Origin: Agrypnia vestita
Lineage: Eukaryota > Arthropoda > Insecta > Trichoptera > Phryganeidae
Length of the DNA stretch: 64,000 bases
Direction: 5' to 3'
Assembly: GCA_016648135.1 (NCBI GenBank)
Contig: JADDOH010002604.1
Span: 62,001-126,000, forward strand
Translations under genes and position numbers: made by a program
In this document: piece by piece, positions 15,001 through 25,400 of the stretch
Numbering within the stretch: position 1 is the stretch's first letter
Layout: the number at the start of each line of letters is the position of its first letter
The notes under the pieces: model-generated
Told to the model about the DNA's origin: nothing
The model's database searches: none
What the model saw: the letters and a program-made list of their open reading frames with translations, nothing else

Positions 15001-18000
15001 AGAGTGCACATAATGACTAAGCTAAATTGAAACAGGACATTCTAGCATTCATTTCACTCGTGTACCTACCTATCTAATGATAATAAAGTCTGCTTTGATT
15101 GTTTTGTTAGCACAGTGATACATAAATTATCAACAAAATGTGCATATTTAAAACCGATAACAATGAAACTATGTGTCACATTAAATAAAGAACTTATTTG
15201 AAATAGCACGGGCACATGTCATAGTCAAACAAATTTGTCATTGGAATATAACATTGTAGACCAAAATATATTTTGCCTCACATTAAAAATGATTAATATT
15301 AACCCTTTGAGACCCAATATTTTAATGATAATAAATAATTAACTACTGTTAAGATTTTCTTTTATCTTAAGTATTGTGACAGATAAGAGAAAGACAATAA
15401 ACTCAGAGCCTCTGAAACATTATTTTAAAAGGGCTGGCTTATGTAACCCACTCCATGTTTCATTGCTGTTCCTGATAACTGAGAAAATAATGCTTCATAT
15501 CATAACGACCCAAAAAACATATATGCATGATATACATACATACAGAGGGTGTACCAGAGCTAGCAGCAGAAACTTGGCCGGTAGATTCCTGCCTATGTTA
15601 TGAGTCTAAAATGTTCAAGCAACCATGATCTAATATCAATAGTTATAGAGATATGCAATATCAAAGATTGCATTTTGCATTGCTGCTAGATCTGGTACTC
15701 ATGTATATTATTTTCATTTATGCATATAAAATGTGTAAATCGAAAAGTGCCTAACGTTAAATTTTTTATTAGTTACTACATATAAGCATAAACAGGATAT
15801 AGCTAGTAGCAAAAAATTTGAGGGAGCCTTATTCATTCGATTTTTAATACAAAATATTCTTTGCACTTTGGGTAAAATGTTGACAGTTACGGAGATAAGC
15901 GACATCAAAGTTTACATTTTTATTCAATATTTTTTACTTATTTTCTATAACATATTGGACTATCACTACAGTATAATGTAACTCATATGGAATATTTAAA
16001 ATTCATTTCCTTTGATTTCATTTACAAGTCAAATAAAGCAATTAAAACCTTGCAGACATTCGCAAAATATTTTTTGTAAGTTTTGAAAGCAAATGAATTT
16101 TTAATATTCCATATTTTATTATTGTGATATCCCAACGTTTTACAGAAGATAAGTAAAAAATATTGAGAAAAACTTCAAACTTTGATATCTCCGTAACTGT
16201 CGACATTTCACCAAAAAGTTAAAGAATATTTTTTATTCAAAATTGAGTGAAGAAGAATCTCCCAAAATTTTTGCCACTAGCTACGAGATACCCTGTATGT
16301 TACAGAGAAAAAGTATTTCTAGTGAAAGTATATTTATAACTTAACTAAACCTAACCAAAGATTAGTTAGGATGGGTTAGTTTAGTTAGTTACAAGTAACC
16401 TAACCTAACTAATAAAACCTAACCAATAGTTAGATTGGTTACATTGGATTAATTATTTATAATGTACTTATTCATATGTCTATACTTTACTTTATGGCCT
16501 CACTCGATTTTCTTTAAAAAAAAGTATCCTGGCGTAGCTAAGTGCCTTGATGGCAAAACTGAAATCAAAATTTGGCAGTCGTAAGTATTTAAAAAGTTAT
16601 TACACTTTAAACTTTGAAAATTTTCCGTATATATTTCGACATTTGAGTGGTTTCATTTACAAATAAATCGTAGACATACTGGTGTATTTAAGTGCCCTGA
16701 TTTCAATAATTAAATCAAATCGTTTTGATTACAAGTATTTAAAAAATTATTACATTTATAGATTAAAATTATTTAACAACTTTTTGACGTTTGAAATGCA
16801 CTTTCCATGGACAACATTATTTTACGTAAATTATAGATAATAGATGAGACAAAAAAATGAATATTATAAGGTAGATTAATGTTCTTTTTTTGAAAATATT
16901 TTATTTTTCTTTGAATTAGACAAATTGAAAATGTTGCCTTTTCCCAGTATACAGGGGCACATTGTTACGAAAATATACGTTCATATTGATGAAAATATTT
17001 TATTTTTCTTTGAATTAGACAAATTGAAAAATTTTGCCTTTTCCCAGTATACGGGAGGCACATTGGTAAGAAAATATACATTCATATTGATCAAAATATT
17101 TTATTTTTCTTTGGGTTAGACAAGTTGAAAAATGTTGCCTTTTCGCAGTATACGGGGGCACATCGGTACGAAAATATACATTCATAGAGTACCCGGGGGC
17201 ACAAACCCGTGGAACGCCCCCACGACTACTTTGCCACCAAACCATAACGCAAAGAGTTAAAACCCTGACGGGCCGTAGCAGGCGAGTACCCGGGGGCACA
17301 AACCCGCAGAATGCCCCCACAACTGCTTTGCCACCAAACCAAACACAACGAGTTAAAACCCTGACGGGCCATAGCAGGCGAGTACCCGAGGGCACAAACC
17401 CGCGGAACACTCCCACGACTGCTTTGCCACCAAACCATAACACAACGAGTTAAAACCCTGACGTGCCGTAGCAGGTGAATATACAGGGACACATTGGTAC
17501 AAAAATATACATTCATATTGAAAATATATTTCATAGTTATAAGGAAATAGGCACAAAATGATTAATTTTTAAAAAATATGTTTTATAAAAAATGATAAAG
17601 TTTATAAAGCATACTTTTTGTCAAATCTATGTCTATGTATATATTATTGTATTATGATTTTTTTCTTAATTATGGTTCGTACCTTGCTTGAATTATTAAT
17701 GATTTTTAACAAAAAAATATCTTGGTGAAAAATTGTCTATGGTTCGAGTCATATATATTATAGATAAAATGATTGAAATGTCAAAACATATGGAAAATTT
17801 TCAAACTTTAAAATGTAATAACTTTTTAAATACCTACGACCTCTAAATTTTGATTTCAGATTTGACATCAGGGCACTCAACTACGTCAGGATACTTTTTT
17901 TTATGAATGTCAGAGTGAGGCCATAAAATAAAGTAATACCTATTCATATATTCAATAATTTAATTAATAATATCTCATGGATAAAATAACCTCGTAAATA

Positions 18001-21000
18001 ATCACTTGGATTAATTGCCTAATGACAACTGGTTTTCGGAAAATCTATTCCTTAATTATATAATTTGGTAGAACTGCTTTCAGAAACACTAATGTATTAA
18101 ATGAAAAATGTATTTAAAAAACTATGAGAAATGCCAAAACACGCAACACGTCAATTATACCAATATAATTTTATTTATGATTATCATTTGAATATTTTAT
18201 CAAAATATTTCCCAACATTAATTAATACCTAGAAAGATTTTGAATATGAAGATTTTTAGCATAATAACCACTGGTAATAGTGCTTGACTAATGTAGGTAT
18301 CTCAGGTGTATGTCATAGACCCCTGACACTTGAAATGATATATATATATATATATATACAATTCTTAGCGTGATAAATATGAGCGATTGGCAGTAGCAAA
18401 GAAGTGCACTAGGCCTTTTAACTAAACTGACGTCGAGAACTTGATCGCATTTGTCAAATTTGTTTTTGACAAATATAACAAACCTATTAACACCAATATT
18501 AAAAATATACCACTTCAAATGTTCTAATGACATAAAACATTTAAATATAAAAATGTTCTACTACAAAAAAAGATACATAATTCAATATTATTAAAAAATC
18601 TAAAAGTCTTACCATATTTAGAATTTGGCACTAAATTGGGAAGGCGAACTCGATGGATGTACTGCTTATTTTTCTGACTTCCGCCATCCTCGAATAATGT
18701 TGACATTCCTACAGCCCTTAGTATGAATCCTTGTATACCATATTCCACAATAGATTCAGGAGTTGGATTGAATGTGGACCATGTCACAACAACTTCACTC
18801 ACATTTTCTGGAAAAACGAATTGTCATCAATTTTATTTGACAGTTTGGCGGAAAAAGTAGTATTTCTACTAAATTAATTAAAAATTATAAAATTCACTCG
18901 CACATACATCACATGCCGTAACGTTAAATTTTAAAAATTATTTCAAAATATGATGATTATAGTTTTGTGATTAAAAGACCAGAAAAAATAGGCATCTTTT
19001 CACCACCCTTCGAGTAACTGAAAGATGACACATCACTAGAAATCATATTTTCAAAATAGATTTTTAAACATAATTAAACTGTGTGTGATTGACATAATAC
19101 ATGCAATATAGGATGAACATAATGTCCTATTGATCTTAGTGAAAATAATGTAATTTACATAAAAAATCAGATTTGTAGAATGAACACGAAAGAATATTTA
19201 GAAGCAGTAATAATATGGCAATTCAAAGTATATGTATATTGAATGTAATCAAAGATGTGTAAAATTAACAGATTAGTAAGACGGAACCTAAATACACGAC
19301 GATACAATTTTGACAGAAATTTGAACAAATGGATTTTTTGTACATGATGAGACAAGTAGACGACCAAGTATGTCGATAAATTAAATAAATCAATGAGAAT
19401 CCATTAATATCAGTTGATGCAATGGCACACACCGTCACTCTCCAAAAGTCATTAGTGCATAAAATTTTGAAGATGCATTTATATAAAAGAATCTATCATC
19501 TGCAAGATTATGCAAATGATGGATCCTTTTCATGCATGATTTACATGAAGAAATTTTTCATTTAGGGAGTGCAGAGTATAATTTCCAAGAATTCATCCAT
19601 ATTGATAACTTATAGGACAAAATTATTTTTGGAGATATAAAATATGATGTTTTCCGAAATTGTGTTGAATGCATGATTTGAATTGTGCAGGGATAATGAT
19701 GAGCATTACATCAAACAATATTCTTGATAATTCAATAAATGTTATTAATGTGTGATTTAATTATTTTTATTTTTAATATACCTATATACTTAATCAACTT
19801 TACGCGGACACTGTATGTAAAAAATGTATTATTTTAAAGTAGTTTACTAGACTGTTCTATTAATGATTGGTAACTGAGATATAACTGCTGTCATGTACCA
19901 ATGATCATCCCTTGAATTGCGAAAAATCATTTACCAATCATTGATACAATCAGATACAAATCTCAAATAACAGTTATTGTGTAACTGGTTAAAATACCAT
20001 CACTACAGCTTACCAATAAAATAAACAATGGACTTTATTAGGTGCTGAACCCTTAAATATTTAAACCAAATCCCAAGCACATGGATGGTCCAGGGTCGAG
20101 TAACTCATCCTCAAAATTATTGTAAATAATGTTTTTTATATGTGACCATCAATGTTTTGGAGAAATTAGATTTTGTCAGAATGATTCATGAAAAATTCTG
20201 TACTCAACAAACTCAAACCAGAAAATTGAGATAAAAATATTTTTCGCTGATTTTATGGCCAGTGGTAACCATAAATTTGATAAACTTTCGATAAAATTTC
20301 TAAAATATATAAACATGTTCTCAAGATGTTGAATGTTACCGATTATCAATTGGTAACATTCAACATCTTGAATGTTGAATGTTGCTATATTGCCGCTATT
20401 GCCAGATGATAATTTTCAAACATGTCACCATGATTATTTCATCAGTTGGATAGTGGAAGAATTTTTATTTCTGAACTCCTCATTTCTTGATATGCACAGC
20501 TGAATGGCTTCGAGAGAACACGAGACAAGGACCCATCGACTCTTGAGTTAGTACATGACTACAAGTTCTTGAGCTCGATCCAACAATTTACTTTGTACAT
20601 TTATGGTATGCCAAATTGGTTAATATATAATAATATGGTTGTGTATTGACATTGGTTTAATTTGATTTTTAATAAAAATACATTGCATCGAAAAAATAAA
20701 ATTTTAATTTTTAATGGTAAATTTTGAGTTATGCTTGTGAGAAATATTTAAAGAAAATACAGTATAAAAAAAAATTAAAATACATTATACAGGGTGTTTC
20801 ATAGCTAGTAACAAAAACTTTACAGGTGGATTGATAATGAGTTGAAAGTGTTCAAACAATCATGACCTAATATCCATAGTTATGGAGATAAGCAATATCA
20901 AAGTTTGCATTTTTTCAATATTTCAGACTATTTTTTGCAAAAAGTTGAACTATTATTATACAAACTTATATTGACTATGAAAAATTCATTCACTTCAATA

Positions 21001-21875
21001 CAATGAAATAAAAACTGTCTAAAAAATTACATTTTCAATTTTTGCGAGGTTTTTATCATTTTATTTGACTTGTAAAGCGAATGAATTTTTCGTAATAGAT
21101 ATAAGTTATTTTAATGATAATTAAATAAAATTAAAATAAGTTAGATATACTGAAAAAAATGCAAACTTTGATATTGCATATCTCCATAACTTTTAATATT
21201 GGGTCATGGTTGCTTGAACATTTTCGATTTTTCGATTGATCGATAATTATCAAAGCAGGAATCCACCTGTTTTTGTACTAGCTGTGACACATCTGTATAT
21301 TGGATTCATAAAATACATTTTAAAAATCATAATCATAGAAATCATGGAGCAGAAACAAGTGATAAGTGATATTTAAATAAAACAAAATAGAACAAATATT
21401 TTTTTTAAAAAAAATCATGTAAAACAAATGCTGACAATTGTAATTTAAAGGGAAATTAAAAATTATGAATTTAACACAATGGAATAAAATAACTTTAGAG
21501 GATTAATCGTTTATCTATTTTGTAAAATGATAGTTAATTTATTAATTATTATTTAGGAAAGGAATAATATGTACATTGCAGAAAAGGAAAGTACTGTTAT
21601 GAATTTTGACAAAGAAAGGTCTCGCTGTAGTGCGCCTTTATTGACGATGAAATAATAGGCGATTGATAAATTATTTAATAAAATATAAAAAGACCGTAAT
21701 GCTCCGTCTTCAGGGGTATAACGTTTAAATAATTATTTTTACATTCAAAAGCATATATTTCACGTATAGAACACTTACCGCCAAATGCCAAATGTATCTG
21801 TTCCGGCTGGTACGCTAAAAAACAGTTCACCGCTTTGACAATGAAAATAAACGTCCATAGTTGTAAGAAAGCCAT
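78..21875 (-). CDS. Acp7: Purple acid phosphatase (acid phosphatase type 7 family), 3' end outside window
   Basis: This is a secreted metallophosphatase that hydrolyses phosphate monoesters at a dinuclear metal site. Minus-strand exons, 5' to 3': 21779-21875, 18613-18807, 11567-11688, 11145-11329, 9569-9769, one of 5551-5675 or 5338-5462, 2487-2622, 1217-1278, 78-169. All have AG/GT borders and the phases join without a break (about 405 codons). The start ATG is followed by a hydrophobic signal peptide (MAFLQLWTFIFIVKAVNCF), then an N-terminal domain with the motif VTWSTFNPTPES. The metal ligands appear in family order: IFGDMG (exon 3), VGDFAYD and CPGNHE (exon 4), GHRPMY (exon 6), AHEHSYERLWP (exon 7). 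The C-terminal end, probably a few tens of residues, is beyond position 1. The gene is head-to-head with the THADA gene. The family call is firm; the physiological substrate is unknown. Confidence 0.93.
869..1044. repeat. Long near-perfect hairpin
   Basis: ctctatcgctggcgaccggt...ggaagcgtgacgggcagatc...gggctccttatgagctgtga is matched in reverse by tcacagcccataaggagccc...gatcttcccgtcacgcttcc...accggtcgccagcatagag. Arms are about 67 bp with few mismatches and the loop about 40 bp. It lies in phosphatase intron 170-1216. Confidence 0.85.
1312..1823. mobile_element. MITE with about 45-bp inverted ends
   Basis: The end tgtaacagtgaatttataat-tttagtgagtctatattttc is inverted at gaaaatatagactcactagg...attcactgtaaca. 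A TTAGG-like tract lies inside at about 1473. There is no coding frame. Confidence 0.75.
1473..1493 (+). repeat. Interstitial TTAGG tract
   Basis: ggttaggttaggttaggtta: four units of the insect telomere repeat inside the MITE at 1312-1823. A looser set of cctaac/ttagg words lies at 16340-16440. Confidence 0.8.
2130..2290. repeat. Dispersed repeat shared with 33.2-33.5 kb
   Basis: cgtccgtaacttctttatag and ctttaggaaccaacatgtaa...gacagattacag recur at 33270-33530. Class unknown. Confidence 0.55.
3749..4200. mobile_element. Foldback MITE family A, copy 1
   Basis: The left end tacagggtgcctcatagata and the inverted right half mirror each other; both halves carry gcaaactttg...cgcttatctccg. It lies in the phosphatase intron 2623-5337. 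A fragment of the same left end is at 2322-2405. Confidence 0.75.
4745..4985. mobile_element. Foldback element with about 110-bp arms
   Basis: ggtttctgggatattctgca...gtgacctctctggccaacgt...cattgcagggcccatcatca is inverted at tgatgacggaccctgcaatg...acgtcggccagagaggtcac...gcagaatatcccagaa. There is a short catcatcagc repeat at the centre. Confidence 0.8.
5338..5462 (-). CDS. Acp7: Alternative exon 6b of the phosphatase gene
   Basis: A 125-nt exon with acceptor attgcag and donor gtaagg, paralogous to exon 6a. It encodes KRRPWIVVFGHRPMY then CSNLNINDCTHHETLTRVG and keeps the GHRP ligand. It differs from 6a at Y/F before GH, DDD/IND, Y/H and at the segment before the donor (IHWF versus SHSF). Many codons differ synonymously, so the duplication is old and protein-level constraint has been kept in both copies. 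Confidence 0.85.
5551..5675 (-). CDS. Acp7: Alternative exon 6a of the phosphatase gene
   Basis: A 125-nt exon with acceptor ttgcag and donor gtgagt. It encodes KKQPWIVVYGHRPMY followed by CSNLNDDDCTHYETITRVG, and contains the GHRP metal-ligand motif. It joins exon 5 and exon 7 in phase. The second copy, 88 nt further 3', has the same length and phase. Because 125 is not a multiple of three, including both copies would break the frame. Confidence 0.85.
6165..6310. repeat. Dispersed repeat pair member 1
   Basis: Shares gacaactttagataattaga and the ttattaattattattatttt...tttttcacgg end with 6605-6755, same orientation, about 440 bp apart. Possibly Helitron-like (ends near cagctagt). Confidence 0.6.
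6605..6755. repeat. Dispersed repeat pair member 2
   Basis: Same words as 6165-6310, with ttgttgtctgtttgtaactt at the start, roughly 80% alike by eye. Class unknown. Confidence 0.6.
7745..8160. repeat. Diverged copy of the 30.4-kb pogo-like element
   Basis: Shares ttcaaacccacaag-tcccaaa, aattcgaaataatttttagcc and the right tip aacgagattgtactgta with 30410-30963. The left tip is not recognisable. Confidence 0.5.
8668..8799. mobile_element. Short TA-flanked MITE, 132 bp
   Basis: Inverted ends gccggcaaacatcttga and tcaagatgtttgccggc, with TA on each side (8666-8667 and 8800-8801). Suggests the Tc1/mariner group. Confidence 0.8.
8940..9310 (-). pseudogene. Fragment of an RTE/R1-type LINE, C-terminal region
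   Basis: Minus-strand reading with stops gives AAEAWILT, then AMEWTMLGIFLKD, then RRIGRSQARWSN-like words, the order found near the C-terminus of common insect LINE polyproteins. The frame is heavily decayed. The call rests on motif order only. Confidence 0.55.
10026..10567. mobile_element. Foldback MITE family A, copy 2
   Basis: The ends tacagggttatttgtaaaac and inverse are almost perfect; the arms share gatatgcgacatcaaagttt and aatattgaaaaaaaaatgca. A shorter related piece follows at 10568-10755 (ends with gctacgaggtatcccgtata). Confidence 0.8.
12130..12418. mobile_element. Probable MITE with degenerate inverted ends
   Basis: tattgacgggataaatgcag...gggcattgggagc on the left is roughly inverted at gctcccaacgccccattgta...ccctatattgacgg on the right. 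The arms are imperfect. Confidence 0.45.
12946..14545 (-). pseudogene. Decayed Jockey-like non-LTR retrotransposon
   Basis: Minus-strand pieces of one reverse transcriptase in several frames: SRNNIKNYRPISILSVFSKL (about 14527-14333), then GVPQGSHLGPLLFNIYIFDI and the catalytic FLSYADDMKIF (about 14110-13631), then a C-terminal tail with SFLFQIIHNLIGSPEI (13504-13166). The T-runs at 12946-12977 read as a poly(A)-like 3' tail on the minus strand. There are frameshifts between the pieces, and the 5' end is truncated near 14545. It lies in the large phosphatase intron 11689-18612. Confidence 0.85.
15541..15705. mobile_element. Short foldback MITE family A derivative
   Basis: Inverted ends gggtgtaccagagctagcag and gctgctagatctggtactca enclose the family A word agagatatgcaatatcaaag. 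Confidence 0.55.
15790..16297. mobile_element. Foldback MITE family A, copy 3
   Basis: The left end acaggatatagctagtagca is inverted at tgccactagctacgagatac-cctgt on the right. The internal words cggagataagcgacatcaaa and aactttgatatctccgtaac are inverted copies. Confidence 0.75.
16892..17186. repeat. Tandem array, unit of about 100 bp, three copies
   Basis: Copies start at 16892, 16991 and 17092, each with the words gaaaatattttatttttctt, gttgccttttcccagtatac and aaaatatacattcatattga. They differ by a few substitutions and one base of length. Confidence 0.9.
17187..17476. repeat. Tandem array, unit of about 97 bp, three copies
   Basis: Copies start at 17187, 17284 and 17380 with gagtacccgggggcacaaac, ctgctttgccaccaaaccat and gagttaaaaccctgacgggc. 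The unit is far GC-richer than the flanks. It keeps long frames open on the minus strand only because the repeat lacks stops. Confidence 0.9.
18341..18359. repeat. TA microsatellite
   Basis: About nine uninterrupted TA units in the phosphatase intron 11689-18612. A similar short run is at 62020-62038. Confidence 0.9.
18808..21778. other. First phosphatase intron
   Basis: About 3 kb of AT-rich DNA. It holds the foldback MITE at 20788-21298, a local hairpin at 20325-20367 (gatgttgaatgttacc and inverse) and a repeat at about 19900-20030 that recurs near 59740-59830 (word gatacaaatctcaaataaca). Nothing coding is seen. Confidence 0.6.
20788..21298. mobile_element. Foldback MITE family A, copy 4
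   Basis: The left end tacagggtgtttcatagcta is inverted near agctgtgacacatctgtata. The arms share aaagtttgcattttttcaat and its inverse. It lies in phosphatase intron 18808-21778. Confidence 0.75.
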
Positions 21876-22467
21876 ATTTAAATAATCAAAACAACGTCAT
21901 TAAGAGTAATGTCTCGCGTAAACGATTGAAGGACACTAAAGATATTTAGTGACAAAACGAATAATCGACCGACCGCAAACCTACAGCCAAATTTTGTAAT
22001 TTTCACAAATCTGGCAGAACAAAGAACAATGAAGAGACGACAGAACGCGACCTCCCCCTTCGCGCACAGCTGACATCTGTCAGAATTTTTTCAAAGAAAA
22101 CCATTTCATCGACTTCGAAACAGCGTAATGCAGCATGCCTACTAAATTATTAAGTACCTACTCAAATTATATTCAAAAATAGGGATACATGCGTACAGAA
22201 ATGGGATAAGTATATTTCTTGATGTGTATGTAATTGTGGTTTTACACCGTTTTTGACAGTTTCGAGTTTTGACTTTTGACATGCTTTTGACACATGGCCA
22301 CGAAGTTTACATTTGTTATAACATGGTTATAATTTTTTTAAATATTGTCATTGGTCATGTCGTATTTTTAACTATAATTTGACTTCATTATTATACTTAC
22401 AAGTATTTAAAAATAATTTTTAAAATTTTATGGAATCACTCCCGATTGATTTCATAAAACTTGAAAA
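21876..22467. promoter_or_regulatory. Divergent promoter region between phosphatase and THADA genes
   Basis: About 590 bp separate the two start codons of genes transcribed away from each other, so both 5' UTRs and core promoters must lie here, unless there are upstream noncoding exons. I see no convincing TATA box. A locally GC-richer patch lies near 21960-22080. Placement follows from the gene starts, not from a recognised motif. Confidence 0.6.
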
Positions 22468-25400
22468 ATGAACGGACTTTCCCTGAGAATATCCAACACT
22501 ACAGATAATGACTTCAAAAAACATGATTCGAAAATTCCTCTCTTTGAATTAAGTGACCAACATCGGGTCCGTTTTGGTGAGTTACCTCTCTTTTCATAAA
22601 AAACAAGAGAAAATATGATTTAACTTCATGTTTATTCTAGGTATCTTCATTTCAGGTGATAATTTTCGTTTTAATAATTATTAAAACGAAAATTATCACC
22701 TTTAATTAAAAGTCAGCTGAAGATAATTAATGTTTCAATATTTTTAAACATTTTTTTTCAGATTCACACATCAAGAATTTGAATCATTTGGTTGATGCAA
22801 TAAATGTAAACAAACAACTTGATTTCATCAAAAATGCAGCAAACATCTTAGATAAAGGAGATTGTGACCAAATTCATAGTTTGGTTCAATTGTTTATAGT
22901 GATTTTTCTGGAAGCTCCTTTGAAGCATCCATTGAAAAATACATGTGCAAGGTAATATTAAAAAAAAAAAAACATTAGGGAATCGAGAAATCGAGAAAAT
23001 CGAGAAAATAAAAAAAATTTTATGCAATTTAATTTATGGTGGGAAGCTATACTAAGGAATCGAGAAATCGAGAAAATCGAGAAAATAAAAAAAATTTTAT
23101 ACAATTTAATTTATGGTGGGAAGCTAATTACATTAGGTATTTAAGTGTGGCAAAGTTTGATCAATGTCTTAAAATGTGACACTGTGCTGGTAATTTTTTT
23201 AAAGAACTGTTTTCAATATAAACTTAAAGAGGAAAGCATCATGATACTTATAAAGGGTGAATCTAATTCTCAAGAACAAATCTCTCCAATGTTAGTATTG
23301 AATTTATTTGAATTTGGAAATAAACATGAACAAATACAAGTAACGGAAGAGAAGAAAGAGTATACCATTCAGAAAAATTTATCTACAGTACATGTACAGT
23401 ACAGAAATGAATATTTTTAACGAAAAAGATAGGAACAAAAAATGTCTTCATTGAAAATACAGTTTAGAAAATATATGTAGTATAAATTTTTGATAAGCTA
23501 CAAATTTATGAATATTATATTTATTTTAGAGCATATGTATGTATTTATTTATGCATTATTTTAGAAATAATACGTTTATATTATTATTTATTATAATCTG
23601 TTATATATTTTACAAATTTTCAATTTCTTTTTTCAGAATACTTTCCACCAGAAAGTCTCTTCTCAGAGATGTTGAGACTACCTTATCTGATGAGATTTCC
23701 AAGTCTATATCTGCTACTAACAACTACAATGATTACTCTGCGACAAATACTTTATGCAGTTCCATCAATAGCTGCTTCGATAATTTCTCTCCTGGTATTG
23801 GTGGTGTGCAAGGTTCATTAAATGACATTTTGATCTTCTTAAAATTTACAATGATGACATACATCGAGAGATTGAGGTTTGTTATACATAACTTAAAATT
23901 ACATGCCCTAGCAAGGCCGGGCAATAGGTTAGAAATCATGTAGATGTCAGGAAAACAAAATCATTTAAAGTTATTAAAAGACCCTGTCATGTCTGACTTA
24001 AACAAAGTGCAGTAAAACTTCATTAATTTTCTTTCAATGAATTCCAATAGTTTATGTCCATTCATCAATTGTGTTTTCTTTCTTATCTTACTTTAATCCC
24101 TCAATTCAAACAATCAAGAAGCTTCTTCTTCAAAAACAGTGGTGAAAACTAAATTTATTTTATTAAATAAATCAAGAAGCTATTATAAGAATTAGATATT
24201 GTTGTGCAAATATTTTCGAATCGCACATTGTTCACTCCAACCGTAAACCAAACATATTCTTAGCATAATGTACCTATTATTGGAAGAATTTCACCCAAAC
24301 CCTGGTGAAATGATTAGCTCCAAAATATGGGCGCGTCACGGAGAAGGACCTTGCGGACAGCACATAACTCCGCATTTTGAAATTTTAAAAATAATTTGTT
24401 CATGAAAAATGTATGCCGTAAGCAATGATAGTTTAAAAAAATTATTTGTGCAATGGTTACATCCAAAAAAAAAAAATTTGAATGTATTTTTTGATGCCTC
24501 AAGGTGGTAAACCCCTTAAGTCCTCATGGATATCGCAATATTCACTATTCGCGTATTTCACTTAGATGAAGAATGTTTCCTTACATAATTTTATTTATTT
24601 CTTTCAGAAATAATGACATAAAAATGTCTCCAACAGAAAAGATGGAATTATACACCTTCGTACACAATACTAATCGAGTGCTGATTTCTATTTTGCAAAA
24701 ATGTGAAATCGGCATTACGTTTTCTCCAAGCCAAGAGTATTGGAAAGAGCTGACATCATTTTGTATATTTCTACTGAATCATACCGATCTACCTATGGAC
24801 ACAAAAGGACTATGCTCGATGATTTTAATTATTGTTTTACGACTGAGATTTGGATTAGATGCTTGGATTATTGTAGGTTTTTTTTTAATTCTACTATTTA
24901 AAATACACAGTAAACTCTCCAATATCTGTAAAAATTCTATAGACAATAATTACACCCACCCGACTCTAATCTCCTCCCACCCCCCACGCCGTCCTTTACT
25001 CTTAAATAAAGAAAGTAAACAGTGTTTTCATTTGTTGTAAATATATAGTGAAGAGTGAAGAGAAAATATAGTGAATAAACATTAGTAATTAAGATAAATT
25101 ATAGAAGTCTCACAGATACGTAGCTATTTTATATGGGAAACATGTATGCTTTATCCTTATAGGGCTTATTACCTGTATTAGCTGGCTTAAGGCCCGGTTG
25201 TTTCAAGTTCAATCAAAGTAAGCGGTCGGTTAAAGCATAGATTTTTACGAAAATGGATCGTCTTTTTGGTGGAGAATGTAAAAATCTATGCTTTAAAAGA
25301 ATGCTTACTTTAATCCAACTTGAAACAACCGGCCCTAAGTGATCACTTTGCATAATGCAACATTCACCTATTCCACCGTACGAACATCCACACATATGTG

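Larger units (their letters stand above)
16478..17940. mobile_element. Foldback element with about 180-bp inverted ends and internal minisatellites
   Basis: The left end (actttactttatggcctcac, aagtatcctggcgtagctaa) is inverted at the right end (gtgaggccataaaataaagt at about 17918). A 9-bp direct repeat tattcatat sits at 16469-16477 and 17941-17949. A diverged second copy of the end motif is at about 16650-16800. The centre holds two tandem arrays. The long inverted ends and 9-bp duplication fit a non-autonomous Mutator-like element. There is no coding frame. Confidence 0.75.

Noticed and set aside
16340..16440. Second telomeric array
   Set aside because: Only scattered cctaac/ttagg words in both orientations, not a regular array.
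17187..17476. Possible CRISPR-like array
   Set aside because: The units are contiguous 97-bp tandem copies without unique spacers, in eukaryotic DNA.
17015..17556. Overlapping minus-strand frames of 67-142 codons
   Set aside because: They run through the three-copy tandem array, whose units lack stops in several frames; repeated peptide blocks simply mirror the DNA repeat.
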